From Rhopalosiphum padi (taxonomy: Eukaryota > Arthropoda > Insecta > Hemiptera > Aphididae): a stretch of 64,000 bases of DNA. Position 1 is the first letter of the stretch. Every line of letters starts with the position of its first letter. The position numbers were made by a program, and so were the translations under genes. Below, in pieces: positions 12,604 to 25,164 of the stretch. The notes under the pieces are model-generated. The model saw only the letters and a list, made by a program, of their open reading frames with translations. It did no database searches and was not told the origin of the DNA. The stretch covers positions 39,162,652 to 39,226,651 of the forward strand of contig NC_083597.1 in NCBI RefSeq assembly GCF_020882245.1, given 5' to 3'.

Positions 12604-12934
12604 CTAAATAAATAAAAAAATATATGTAGATAAATTACTCACACAAAAAAATAGTACACTGTGTTGAAACTAAACAATCATTTATTAGAAAGACCATTTA
12701 ATTTTAAATTACATAATATTATATTACCTTTATTTTAAATAAACAATTATATGTATTGTGTAAGTGTAGGTATATTAAAACATAATATAAAATATATTAT
12801 ATATACATAAAAAAAAAAACAATCCTATTTCATACACCGGTATCCGGGTTCACCAATTAGAATATTATAAATATTGACGACGATAATAATAATTATTATT
12901 TTAATACTATAACATTAAAAATTTAAAATATACC
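12604..12934 (-). other. Putative 5' UTR intron and leader exon end of the serpin gene
   Basis: On the minus strand, AGAG/GTATAT puts a donor just below 12934. An acceptor (tatttag) abuts the start codon at 12603. A non-coding first exon would lie at about 12935-13100 in a locally GC-richer stretch. The start of transcription was not identified. Confidence 0.4.
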
Positions 12935-13099
12935 TCTGCAGTGGGTCCGACGGGGTAGTATGCTATGTAGAGAATGTGGAGTTCACGTACTTCGCCGTGA
13001 ATTCATTAAGTATAACTGATCGATTCTCAATCCAATATTTAATAATAATAATATTATACTCGTACGTTAAAGTAGTATAAATGATAATAATGGTCAAGG

Positions 13100-14185
13100 T
13101 CTGACTTGTGTGAGTGTGCTTATAGTGTTCATGTATGTGCGGAGTGGTGGGGCCGTGGCGTGCAGGAGCGTATGTATATGTACGTTGGTACAGCGGTTCG
13201 TTCAGGAATGATTCGTTTTGTTTTTGTCTTCCTGTAATTATACATTATATCAAATGAATATATATATATATAAATATATGTATTTATATTTTGTACACAC
13301 ATATCGGCGATGTTGGCCGTCGGGGCGCTCTCGACAAAAAAACTCGTTTTTGCACGTTGTAAATTGTACTCCATTTTACTGTTCCATTTCATGTATATTC
13401 GACGCGTAATAATATTATTCCTATACCTGTACAGGCTATACATAAAATTATAGTATACGTGCATATAACTCGCTCCGGCCAGCAGTTTAGTCTCTTTTTT
13501 TTCTGAACTTGATAAATAATCACTAACGTCGTGTAGGTATGTACCCACTATAAATATAAATATCGTGAATTCTGATGTAGAAATGCGCGAGGGGGAGCTA
13601 AAACATTGATGTTACATTATTAGGAAACATTTACATACGGCGTACCAGTGTCTCGGTGTCTGCAGTATATGAAATACAATTTACGCAACGTGTATTAAAC
13701 ACGTCGTAGATATAATAATAAAACATAAATCCATTTCTACATAATATTTTGAAGTATTAGCAGATGAGCGAACAATGAACAATATTCATGCATACTGTTG
13801 TATTGTTGTTGGACATTTTAATCGTCGTATTATTATTGTTGGCCCGTCGTTTCCGTGTATTTAAATCTTTTACATCGACGTCGCGATATCGTATAAAATC
13901 GCATGCAATTTTAAACGTTTAGATTTAGAACACAAGAACAATACCAACTATATTGGTTAAGAATACGAATCACTGACATTTTACCAACCACTTGTCAAAC
14001 AGTGATTGTTATTTTTTTAGGTAGGTGTAATACCTCCTACGCGTTATTATAAAATAATTAAGGTATACCTATTGCAAATGATCACAAAAAACTTGTGAGA
14101 GCGAAAAAACAAGATTTTTTGCATATTTTCATCAGTAGCCAGTTAGCTACACCTAAATTATTGTATCAAGTATACCTACATAATA
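13100..14185. other. Intergenic DNA, no gene supported
   Basis: Mixed AT-rich and moderately GC-rich sequence upstream of the serpin gene, with a TA microsatellite near 13257-13275. Open frames on both strands here have no family resemblance and poor residue composition. Confidence 0.5.
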
Positions 14186-14189
14186 ATCT

Positions 14190-14618
14190 ATATTATGTAT
14201 ATAGGAGACCGCCCCTATTCACTCATCAACGCCCAGACCGAATCGCTGGGTCTAGAGACTTGAAATTTTGTACAGAGATTCTTTAAGCAATGTAGGGGCG
14301 CACTAAGAAAGGATTTTTCAAAATTCGACCTCTAAGGGGGTAAAAGGGGGGTTTTATACATCTATAGGTCTATAGATATATGTATTTTTGAATTGTTTAA
14401 TAATGGTTTGTTATTTGTTATAGTACATTCTAAAATTTTGAATCAAAATAATATAACGCCGTTGCCGTCCGACGAATTTCCCTTCCATTGATCTTTACGA
14501 CTGTTAAACACGTATTTATTCGAATACACTTTGAAAACCGTTTAATCGACGTGAGCTTCACACATTATTAACGCATCAAATAGTAAATACACGGGCAACG
14601 CCGTGACGGAACAGTTAG
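14190..14618 (+). mobile_element. Helitron-like 3' end and interior remnant
   Basis: The 3' end shows a hairpin with arms CACGG (14590-14594) and CCGTG (14601-14605). It is followed nine bases later by TTAG and then T. Helitrons end in a short hairpin and CTRR inserted before T, so this fits with the first base of CTAG mutated. Upstream, aaggatttttcaaaattcga and ctaaggggg resemble a phrase common in insect Helitron-type repeats. The 5' end was not found, so the left coordinate is approximate. Confidence 0.5.
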
Positions 14619-15201
14619 TATACCTAATATAAATATATGATAGCGTGTCAACCAGGCATCCACTATTTTATTAAGGGTGGACAGTGGTGTCAACAAAAAC
14701 TGTAGTCACAGTCCACCGTAGGTGTAAAATGAGAGCCTACCTGTCACTTTATTTTCAATTTGCCCTCCATTCTAGAAAGCCTACTAAAAACCAAAATATA
14801 TAATATATGTAAGTATGTAGCAATCAAAATATCAATTGATCGCCAAAAGATAAAAGTACAATGAATTGTGGCATTGTACATAAACTACATATAACTATAT
14901 ACATACTAAATATTTTGAGTAATAAGTAGGTAGGTATTTACTGTCTTACATTTACCAACTACAGTTTAATTCTCACTACTTACTACTTTTAAAGATAGTA
15001 GTTATACGTAAGTACCTATCTACACAAGTCGAACAATCGATATTAATTTATTATAATTTATAATTATAAACATACTTATTACATATTTACATAGATTAAT
15101 GATTATTGTTTTAATAATAGGTATCTAATATATATTTTATTAGCCTTTCGTGCACGTTATATTATTAAAGTAAAATTATATATATATATAGTAGCAGCCT
15201 A

Positions 15202-15490
15202 CGGCGGCGTCCACGTAGAGTGCAAAGTAGTGCAATTGCACTAGTTTTACATGGGTCCCGGAGACTACATAAAAAAAATTTGGTTAAGGATTTGCAATAT
15301 TTTTAAATTTATTTAAGGAAAACATGAGAAGTTTAGAAGCGTTAACGCGTTATGCATTATAGATTATAAACTGTAGCATTAAATATATATATATATATGA
15401 ATTAAGTATCAAAAAATAAATTCGGGGGCTCAGGGGCTCTATATAATATTATAACTGCACTGGTTTATGGAAAACCTGTGGGCGCCACTG
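15202..15490. mobile_element. Decayed hAT-type MITE (289 bp)
   Basis: The left end CGGCGGCGTCCAC matches the inverted right end CAGTGGCGCCCAC at 10 of 13 positions, and two of the three differences are transitions on CpG-like sites. The flanks gcagccta (15194-15201) and gcagcttg (15491-15498) agree at 6 of 8 bases, as an old 8-bp target duplication would. No coding capacity. Confidence 0.5.
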
Positions 15491-15498
15491 GCAGCTTG

Positions 15499-18400
15499 AA
15501 CATTTTTACCAGGGAAACAAAAAATTTCTGTTGCACCATTCAAACATATCTAAACTTTTTATTAGCTCAGTAACATAACGATGGGAGAGGGAGTTGTCTC
15601 TCACACAACATGACATGATTTTATTACAAATTTATTCCACTGAAAATTCTTATTATGCTTCAATAAAAATAATTTGTCATAATTAAATAAACAATGAAAT
15701 TAACAAATAAATTTAAATAATAATAGATAATTGTGTACTTACCTTATAACTATTAACATTCAATATTCATAATGTTAATGTATATGTATATATTTTTTAG
15801 ATTTTGAGTGGAGTGAAACAGCAATGAATGTATGATTTTATAATCATATTATGTGTAGTACTCTAGTGTTTTTTTTGTGTATATGCATGTTTTATAGTAT
15901 GAAAAATGATTTGATTTTAAATTTTAATATATTTTCTTGTAAAAAAGTGAAGCTATTTTAGATTTTATGATTTTCTTTTCTTTAAATATTGCCCATACAA
16001 TTTTCATTCAGTTAAAACGCTTAAAAATCTAATGGATGATTTAACATAACTCATAACTCATAAGTTGCTATTTAAAAATATTAAAGTTGTAGGTATACAG
16101 TTGTACAGTTGGTACTTGGAATAATAAAAAACAAATTAATATCCTTAATTTATTTTATAGACATTTTAAGTTCAAATAATTTTTTTGAGGATTTGTAACG
16201 CTTATATTATTTTATACACAATGAAATTTTCAAAATAATTCAATAAATATTGTATTAAATAAATATATTAACTTCCCTCCTCAGACACATACATTAATGA
16301 TAACTGATAAGTCAGAAAACTTTAATATTCTGAAAATTTGTGGGATGAATTGTTTTTAACCTTTTGACGAGCATTTAGGTACGTTTATATTATTCATTTT
16401 TAAAAGTGTGGACACGAGGGTCGAGGAGCATTTAATATAAATTTATACGTTTTCAAAGCCACCGATGTTTTTTTTTCTTTATTTTATAAGGTTTATCTTC
16501 AAAACTCACGTATATAATATTATACATTTAGAATGTATTTACATTTCTTCGTTAAAAATATGGTAATAAAAATGATGCGTTTTTACATACGCCATTGCTC
16601 CAAAGTTTATAATTTTTATTTCGATTTTACATTCCTTATCCGCTTTCTGAGCAGCGCCTGCAGTGTATTATATATTAATATATTTCAATATTTGTATTGT
16701 TCGTCCAAAAAAGTATTAGCATAACTGTGTGTATGTAGTAATAGTGTTATCATCATGCATAATTACCTGTTTTTCCATAAATATATATACCTTTGTGCCT
16801 CGAGGGCTATACAATATATTGTATATTTTGGTGCAATTCCCAATCTTTAATATTTTTTTTAATACTAATATAGTAGTATGATGTGTATTTCCATTTCTCA
16901 CTTATTCTAATTTCAATGTAACAATTAGCCAACTGACGTCAAGACGCCAACTAAAACTGCTCAAATTAGCCCGCAGTTCACAGATATATAAATATATATT
17001 ATCTAGCTATGTACCTTATACATATAATTATTAGAATAGAACTACACCACTGACCACTATACTATTATTAGTCAACAGGTGTTAAGTATACGTTATTTAT
17101 TAACATCTCTCTAAATATTATTATTAAGTTTTTGATCAACTATAAATATCGTATGATTATAGATTTATCTACACACTACAGTCTACACACTCTGTTGTGA
17201 AAATTAATATCCTATAAATATGCGTTTGTGTGCACTCTATTATTTACGGACTATTTGTTATTTTTAAAAAACCAAGGCCAAATCTGAGCCCAGGCCTGAG
17301 GGGTCTCCGCCTCGGATGTTTAGAAATGTATACATTTATTGTATTCTTTTAGACTTATTTTACAAGGGTGCGAAGTAACAATTTGTAAGGGGTTAAATAT
17401 AGGCAATTTTGACGAAAAATTAAAAAAAAAAAACAAAAATTCAATAATTTTAAAAATTTTCATGTAACGTTGCGTTATAATTTTTATAAATCATACTTTT
17501 TTCTCATTTTTCTAAAATTAGTCAGAAGTTCTGTAAATTATTTTTATTCGATTCATAATCCTTCCTAAGACAAGTAAATACGGAATGTATTGAAAAAAAC
17601 ACGTTTGGGTACTTAAAATATTTAGATAACTTATATCATCTATATAGCTGCTGTACCTATGTTAATTATAAGTATGATATATTTTTTTTAACTCTTAAAT
17701 GGATTATGTAATATAATATATATTTAAAATATGCAAATTATACTTCCTAATGTTTAAACGCGTATATAAGGTATAAATATAATAATGGTATATAATATAA
17801 TATATTAGTATTTAGTACCACATTTTATTCATTAAAAGTCCACAGTTACATTAAATTAAAGCTTTTGAATTTACTTTATTGAACAAAATAGGTTTCTGCT
17901 ATGTAAATTTAATAGACAATACAAGAGAATATAAATAAGTGTATATTTATTGGTAAAATTATTGCTTTCTCGAAATTTTAATCGACTAATATTATTATTA
18001 AAATTAAAATTAAATTGCATTAGTCATTACTCATTACGTATTTACGTTAGCAGTCACTAGTCACAGTTTATTTGTATACCGATACTCATACCCGAATAAT
18101 TTAATATCTATTAACAATTGTATTCTTTGTATATGTATATGTATATTATAAAATACAGATAACCTATGATATTAATTTTTAAAAGTGCTGTATAATGGTT
18201 CGATTATATACTACAAAGTGCAATTATTTAATATTGATGCATCCTCGTGCACTGTAATTGTAGGTAAGTTTTAGTTTTTTTAAAAAAAAAAAAACAATTT
18301 TCAATACATTTATAAGGTAAAAAATTTTACTAAGAAGGAGCAAACAAATTAAAACCATCAATGACTTTACAAACTATTTCATTTACCGTACCTATGATAT

Positions 18401-19117
18401 ATTTATTATTTACTGCATGAATCTATTTATAAACAGCACATTTCATACGCATAGTATATAAGAATTCTGTTCTCGATTTCTACAAATATTTACTTAAAAC
18501 TATTTTCTCTTATTAACATAACTTTATAAATCCACGTCAAATATAACGTGGATTCAAATTTTTAAATGTACCTAATGTATTATGATGATTATTTTTATGT
18601 GCTTGTAATCAGATTTCGCGCGTCTAAGCAATTAACTACAAAATAATTTCTATAAATATTTACTGATTCTATCGGCGAGATCTAAGATATATTATAAGTT
18701 ATTTTAGTGATCATTGATAATACATGTATAGTATCCGTGAAGGTATTAAAAAATACTTTTACATACTCACAACAAGTGTAAGACTGAATGACTATCATAT
18801 TTTACCGTTTACTGAAGGTGTGGGGAAAGTGAATTTGATTCAACGGAAACTCTGCAGATTTACTTCCAATAAGTCGAAAGTGGACGTGTTGGGGTGTTTA
18901 GATACTAGAAATCAGTAATCTGTAGGGAAAGTCGATAACTGGCTGGCAATTTACGAACTACCTTACTAAGCTAATTTTAGTTTTTACTATAATATGTACT
19001 ATTTAATCTATACATCTAAATTTATAAATTTATTATATAATAAATAAATATATATATTATTCGGTTATCTGTACTATTTTCCTTGTGGTTCTAGGTAATC
19101 ATCATGATTAACTCCCA
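15499..19117. other. Gene-poor AT-rich DNA
   Basis: No exon, RNA gene or complete transposon was recognised. A short GC-richer patch (gcccaggcctgaggggtctc, near 17290) may be a transposon scrap. A 64-codon frame at 18724-18918 has no recognisable similarity. Confidence 0.5.
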
Positions 19118-19216
19118 TTAAACATCATATTGACCGTGTTACACATATGTGACACCGGTCTCTCAGAACAGACACACATGTCACATATATGTGACACGTG
19201 GCCGTGAACGTGTTAA
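19118..19216. mobile_element. piggyBac-like mini-element, TTAA to TTAA
   Basis: TTAA lies at 19118-19121 and again at 19213-19216. Reading inward, the right end gives TTAACACGTTCACGGCC and then a palindromic TCACATATATGTGAC. The left end reads TTAAACATCATATTGACC and then ACACATATGTGACAC. The ends are imperfect inverted copies around a short core. TTAA target sites and TTAACACGTT-type termini suggest a piggyBac-type non-autonomous element. Confidence 0.5.
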
Positions 19217-21735
19217 GAAAATAAAAACCATGATGAAGTAAATTGAATAAATTATTTATCAAAAATAGTAATACAGTCTAAATTCTAAGTGAATATCGAT
19301 AGATTTAACTACAATAATATTATCATTATGTATATTTCGTTTATCGTTGCTATAACTATTTTGATTACTATTACCTACTGGCTACTATCACAACTATTAT
19401 CTATTATGATGTCATATATATAACAATAATGTATGCTCGTTTTTTTTCTCGTTCATACGTTTATAACATATAAAATATGTAAATATTATTATTATTGTTT
19501 ATTTCTTCAAAAATATAATATATGTATAATTATTATAATTTAAATATCTGTAGCGGTAAAGGTCAAGTTGTCTAAACGAAATAAAGATCAATTAAAAAGA
19601 AAAACAACTAAATATTAAACCTCAATATTGTGTCACATAATTACATCAATCATTAAAATATTCTAAAAATATTTAAAATTGTATTTACCTATAATTATAT
19701 GTATAATAAAAGCAGATACTAAATATATTGTAGGTATTCATGCATAATATAATATTTATTGTTAAAACTCAAGAACCGTGCCTGGTTAAATATTTAATAT
19801 ACTAATTATTATCAGTTAGTTATATTTATTTATTTTTAGATTTTACTAAAATATCACTGAACGACTGAACAGTAATTTGAAGTAAATATACATCTTATAT
19901 AAAATTTAAAAATCACATGCAAATGTATATTAAAGCTTGACAGTTTACGGTTTGATTTGTATAATACGAATATATAATTTGTAGTCTTGTAGATATTATT
20001 CTATAAAAAATTATAAAAATTATTTATAGTTGACTGATGATCTAAATGATCACTTAACCTTGTGCTATTTTTTCTTTTGACATTTGCCATTATAAGTCTT
20101 TGAAAATTCACCACAAAACTCAATGTCACATTATGCCGAATAAATAAAACTAGGTAATTAAAATCTGATGTTGTCGTTGAAAATTATTGTGATTTCTTAT
20201 TTTATATATAATTTTACCATATTATTATAATAAATACCTATTTAATTAAAATATACCAGAGTATAATTTCAGGAAATACTTTTTGAATATAAAATACTAC
20301 ATTAAAATAATTATATCCTTCAGGGCTCACAACAAATTTCACATAGGAACGTTTCGTACATGAAATGTATATATAGTGAATATAATTGAGCCTGCTATAG
20401 TGTTATGATACCTAAATACGTACATACCTGCTAATATCTAAAGGAAAAAGAAAATTGAAAATGTTTACAAAAAAAGAATTTTAAATATCTACCTTATAAA
20501 AGTGTAAGCGAATAATTTGAACGGAAGGATAAAAATTATGAACGTGAACTTTGGAGTATACTTAATTTATACCTACGTACTTAAATAATTTGCATTAAAT
20601 TAATATTATGCACGTAGCTAATATGTTTTGTTTTAAAAAATTAAAAAGAAATAGTGATAAATAATAGCGTTATCTACGTGTATACGTGTAAGCTATTACA
20701 TAATACATACATATTCAAATTATTAAGTATATCTATTCTGTATTCATAGCTGCAGTGTTGTATTTAATATGGCTCCTTAGTCGAAAATTATACTTGGCCA
20801 AATATATTTAAAATTATTTTTTAATATCATTTCGTTTTTAAGTGATATTTTTACCTAATTATTAAAATATAATATAGCTTATTAGTTTTTATACTATTTA
20901 TAATTTAAATTTTTAAATTTTCAATATAAATTCTATTTATTTAAATATGAAGGCGAGGATTAAATTAAAGAGGTTGATAATAGGAAAACATTTAGTAATG
21001 CATTCTAATGCATTAATACTTAACAACTTTAAGTCATGTAGGTTTAATAAACATTGTCAAGGGTGTAAATTATAGTCGTAGGGCGATGAATTTTTTTTTT
21101 TTTGAAAGGGAGGTTATTATATATTTTTACTGTGCAGTTCAAAGTGGCGAGGAAAGTAATGCTAACGCAGGTCATGTTAGCATTAGGTTTTGTAGATAGA
21201 GGGTATGTACGCTTATGGGTGTAATCAATGCGAGATGAGTGGGTGACATTGGGCACCCCTGACAGGCGTGTGGTGTATATGATAAATATAATATTATGCG
21301 ATATAATTAAGCGATAGTAAATCATGTATAATATAGTTATTGCAAATGGCAAAATTTATATCTAGTTTATTAGTATCTGATCATATTTATTGCTATACTC
21401 AGATGAATTAAACCACTCGCCATTAGATTATAATATTTACTATTTATAATTTATGTATTTTGATGGTTTATAGTTACATAACACATTTTAGGCAGATTAG
21501 CAAAAAATTAATAATCGTCGCTTAGCGATTAGTGAACGTCAAATATCCAATTATTGATGCTAAAACATTCATGAAACATTAATACGATAATGCCGAAAAT
21601 ATATAAACATAGATGCAATGTACGCAGTTTATTTTTTTATGCATTATATACCTATATTATTATATCAGACTGACAGAGCGTTAATACCTATTATGATTTA
21701 TAGTGGTGACGCGTATCCGACTATATTATTATAGA
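19217..21735. other. Gene-poor AT-rich DNA
   Basis: Low-complexity A/T sequence. The minus-strand frame at 21044-21352 shows no family features. No other structure was recognised. Confidence 0.5.
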
Positions 21736-22520
21736 GGAAATAATTTTTGAACAGAAATTATAATATGTTTACATTTTAATGTTTCATTATAACAATTATA
21801 ACTGTATTTCCACTATTACCTTTTGTATAGGTATCTATATAGGAAATAACTTTTGAACAGAAATTATTATGTTTACATTTTAATGTTTCATTATAACCAG
21901 GGCTCGGATTTTATAGCATTTGCTAATTATTATAGGATACAGATAAAAATAGCAGAGTGAGCTGTACATTTGTTTTATGCACCAGGGGGTCCAGATATGA
22001 AATTTTATAATGCTATATATTTTGCATATTTTAAGTATTTTAGATTTTTAGTGCTATTTTTCAAGTTTTATTGGTGCATTTTTTTGCTAATTTGTATAAT
22101 ATAACGTTTTATTTTGTATTTTCATAAATCTAGTTTATATTATGTGGTATGAAAATAATAAAAATGTTGTCATTTATTTTAATTTTTTTTTGTATACATA
22201 TGTAAAATACCCACATTTTCGTTCATATTAAAATATATTTTTAAATAGTCCGGCGTATTGGCCTATCCAACGGTAATTATAAATGTAAACAAACAGTAGT
22301 TTTTATTTAATTATAAATGTACTTATTAAATATGAATAGTCTTTAGTTAATAAATATAAGTTTTTTTTAATTATGAACAGTTTACATTTTTATTTTTGCT
22401 ATTTTTCATGTTTTTAGGTCATATTATAGCGCTATTTTATTTATTTTTAGTGCTATAAAATCCGAGCCCTGATTATAACATTTATAACTTTATTACCTTT
22501 TGTATAAGTATCTTGTATAG
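21736..22520 (+). repeat. About 106-bp tandem duplication split by a MITE
   Basis: The unit beginning ggaaataatttttgaacag at 21736 is repeated from 21842 (ggaaataacttttgaacag). The second copy is interrupted at 21898 by a hAT-type MITE and resumes at 22480 with tttataactttattacctt. The duplication therefore predates the insertion. Confidence 0.8.
21898..22471. mobile_element. hAT-type MITE (574 bp) with perfect ends
   Basis: Perfect 21-bp terminal inverted repeats begin CAGGGCTCGGATTTTATAG at 21898-21918 and are mirrored at 22451-22471. A perfect 8-bp target duplication, attataac, lies at 21890-21897 and 22472-22479. No transposase frame is present. Inside, the motif tttagtgctattttt recurs close to the right end, which looks like subterminal repeats. 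Perfect ends imply a fairly recent insertion. Confidence 0.93.
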
Positions 22521-23370
22521 GTTATATACTTATATCTATATGTGCCTAACAAATTCGTCCATGAACTTCGAAATTGTAGGTGCACTGCAGTCTGCAGTTA
22601 AATTATTATTCTTCGTTTAAATATTTAATTTATTCCAAATTTGAGCTTAAAATGTCGGTATAAAAAAATTGTACCATTTGTACCTATATATATTTAAAAA
22701 AAATTTATATAGTTATAAGAACAACATATGTGGAATTATATGAGTATATTAAATTTTCAAGCTTTTTAATAGAACCTTGACTTCTTTATCGATATCTAAA
22801 GTATAAAAATAATAAATATAAAATGTCTATAAATACTAAAAATAGCTTAAAATTAGTTCAAACATTTTGAAAATGTCATCAAGTATCAAAAATAATAAAT
22901 TTAAAAAGTTGCGGAATGTTTCAACTTTCTACGGTTAATACTTTTAATTTGGATTACTTATTTACATTATAGATTAAAATTTTTATTTTATTTTACACTA
23001 CAAAATATTTTAAAAAGTTTGAGTGGTTTTTCTTAAAAATTTCAATATTATAATGGTTTCTGATTATTTGATATACTGAAGAGTAAAAAATAAACATAAA
23101 TACATTATAAAAAAAATACTTTCATTGCTATATATGCTTAAAATATAAAATTATTGACAGCAAAAATAATGTAATTTAATTAAGATTTAAAGAGTTAATT
23201 ATTTTAACATATATTGTACTAATATTTCGTTAATATTAAATATTATGCTACATGAAAAAAATATTCGTCTCATAATACTGGCATCTAAATAAAAAAAAAA
23301 ATTAAATGGTTAAAATTAAATGATATAGGTTTAAATTTTATGTAATGTAAAATTTTTCCTCAACATTTCG
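22521..23370. other. AT-rich DNA, nothing recognised
   Basis: Only A/T-rich sequence without coding frames or repeats that I can define. Confidence 0.5.
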
Positions 23371-23450
23371 GCGGGGAGGGGATTAAACCCACAAACGGGC
23401 CCACGCTTTATATACGTGCTAGCGGGTAGCCCTATACGGTTGTATACGTA
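23370..23450 (-). mobile_element. Possible tRNA-derived SINE head
   Basis: On the minus strand, GGGTTTAATCCCC resembles a Pol III B box. About 40 bases upstream, CCCGCTAGCACG resembles the D-arm (A box) region. A CACG...CGTG stem lies between them. Arm pairing is too poor for a working tRNA. Confidence 0.3.
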
Positions 23451-23639
23451 TATATACACCGTATTTCTTTTTAAATGGTCTAATCCACTCTAATCGATAA
23501 TAATTATAGATTTTGGAAGTAGAATTATATAATAGTATTATTTATATTTAGACAACTATACGGAAAATGAGAATTTTAAACACGTATACAAATAATAATA
23601 TGCAAAACAAGTAACAACTAATGATGTCGATGACGAATG

Positions 23640-23850
23640 TTGCTGTGCGAGTTTCATAAATCCGGTCACGGTTCAATGGTTGTGGGTTGTGCACTTGTAC
23701 AGGTAAAATGTGTTTATCACGGGAATACCGTTTGTAGGAAAAACCTAACATTTTTTTACTCATTACCATACATAAACAGTTTTAATTCCCGACCACCCGG
23801 GGCTGATGTTTTTGTCGATAAATTGTGCCATATCGATTAAATTAATCGGC
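23640..23850 (+). mobile_element. Possible SINE-like element
   Basis: A GC-richer patch contains TTTTAATTCCCGACC followed by cggggctgatgtttttgt. That combination is like the B box and following phrase of insect tRNA-derived SINEs. No poly-A tail or target duplication was found. Confidence 0.3.
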
Positions 23851-24726
23851 AATTATGCATGTTTAATAAATAACAATTTTTTCTTTTGAATGAACTGTTA
23901 ACAGTTAAATAAACAGGATGAGTACTTTGGTGTCTGGTTGAATATCGTTGTTTATTATAATACATGTTTGATTATGCACCAAAACGCAATGAATATTAAT
24001 TGCTGATAAATGTATAAAACAATATTTTAAGTTTGAGTTAACTCGATCTCAAAAAACCCACAAAATGCAGTATTTAAATAGTTATAAGTACCCATGTATC
24101 ATTGTATCAACAATTTTATTGTGGTAAATATCAAAATTACCTAATAATAAACAATTTATTATTTATTACACCACAAAACGTCATAACTACAACAATAATT
24201 GATAATAACATTTAATATCACATTCTTTAATCAAATATAATAGTTGCTACCATAGTCCATACTATATCAATTTTAATTGTACTTAATAAATTAAAAACTT
24301 AATAATATTGTCATACACGATATTTATATATTTTGTAATTAATTATAATTAAAACATGAGTAATAATAATTAACAATAACGCATTATGTACCTTTTTAAT
24401 AATTAATTAATAAATAATTATGAATTCCAATGGTAGATGAGTATAAGTACAACAAAATTAATAACAACACTCAGTTGTCTCTGTTAGCCTTCAATGATGT
24501 ATAAGTATTAAGTATCTATTAGGTACTATAGTAAAGTAGTAATGCTTCGCTGCTCTGCTCCATCTAACCATTGACCATTGACCATCCCTAAACACCTATC
24601 ACCTGTGACTTGTGAGAACTCTTTTCGTTATTACATTATTTAAATGTGTTTTAATTATTTCTCACTAAATAACTTGGGGGATGTTAATTGCGAGCATGCA
24701 TTTGCATTTCATATATTATAGTATTA

Positions 24727-24899
24727 TACTCTATTCCAAATTTCCAAATAAGATCAGCCTTCGGCGGCCGAGTTGTGCGTATGGGCGTGGTTTTACAACA
24801 CAGCAGGCATACAGTAGGTTAGGACAAACGGGTGTTGTCTGACCGCCGCCCAACGTAAACTGGTCGCCGCCGAAGTCTGTTCTTATTTGGAATAGAGTA
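24727..24899. mobile_element. TA-flanked foldback MITE (173 bp)
   Basis: The ends are inverted repeats of about 35 bp. The left begins TACTCTATTCCAAAT and continues AAGATCAGCCTTCGGCGG. The right end, read inverted, is TACTCTATTCCAAATAAGA and then ACAGACTTCGGCGG. The left copy has an extra 8-bp ttccaaat duplication. TA lies on both sides (24725-24726 and 24900-24901), as for Tc1/mariner-type insertions. Confidence 0.75.
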
Positions 24900-25164
24900 T
24901 AGATGCTTTTTATAGTTAACAAATTTTATATTAAAATTGATAAGTTTGATAGTATCAAATAGTATTGTTGGTATTCTGATATAGTGATATCCATTTATCA
25001 ATATCTTCAATATTCTGAAAGTTACTCCTAACTTCTTTAATATAATTTTTATTCCCAGAAACAATTTCATTACAATAATAATAATATAATTTTATTATAA
25101 ATATATTATTCAGAACACAACCAGCGGTGTAAAAATGACCAATTAAAATATGGTATTTTAAATG

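Noticed and set aside
13129..13548. Minus-strand 139-codon frame
   Set aside because: Contains a TA-microsatellite-derived Tyr/Ile run and no recognisable motif. Likely chance in a GC-richer promoter region.
18724..18918. Plus-strand 64-codon frame
   Set aside because: Composition is plausible but there is no family resemblance, no splice context and no conservation evidence available.
23370..23450. A functional tRNA gene
   Set aside because: B-box-like and A-box-like motifs are present but the acceptor and T arms do not pair.
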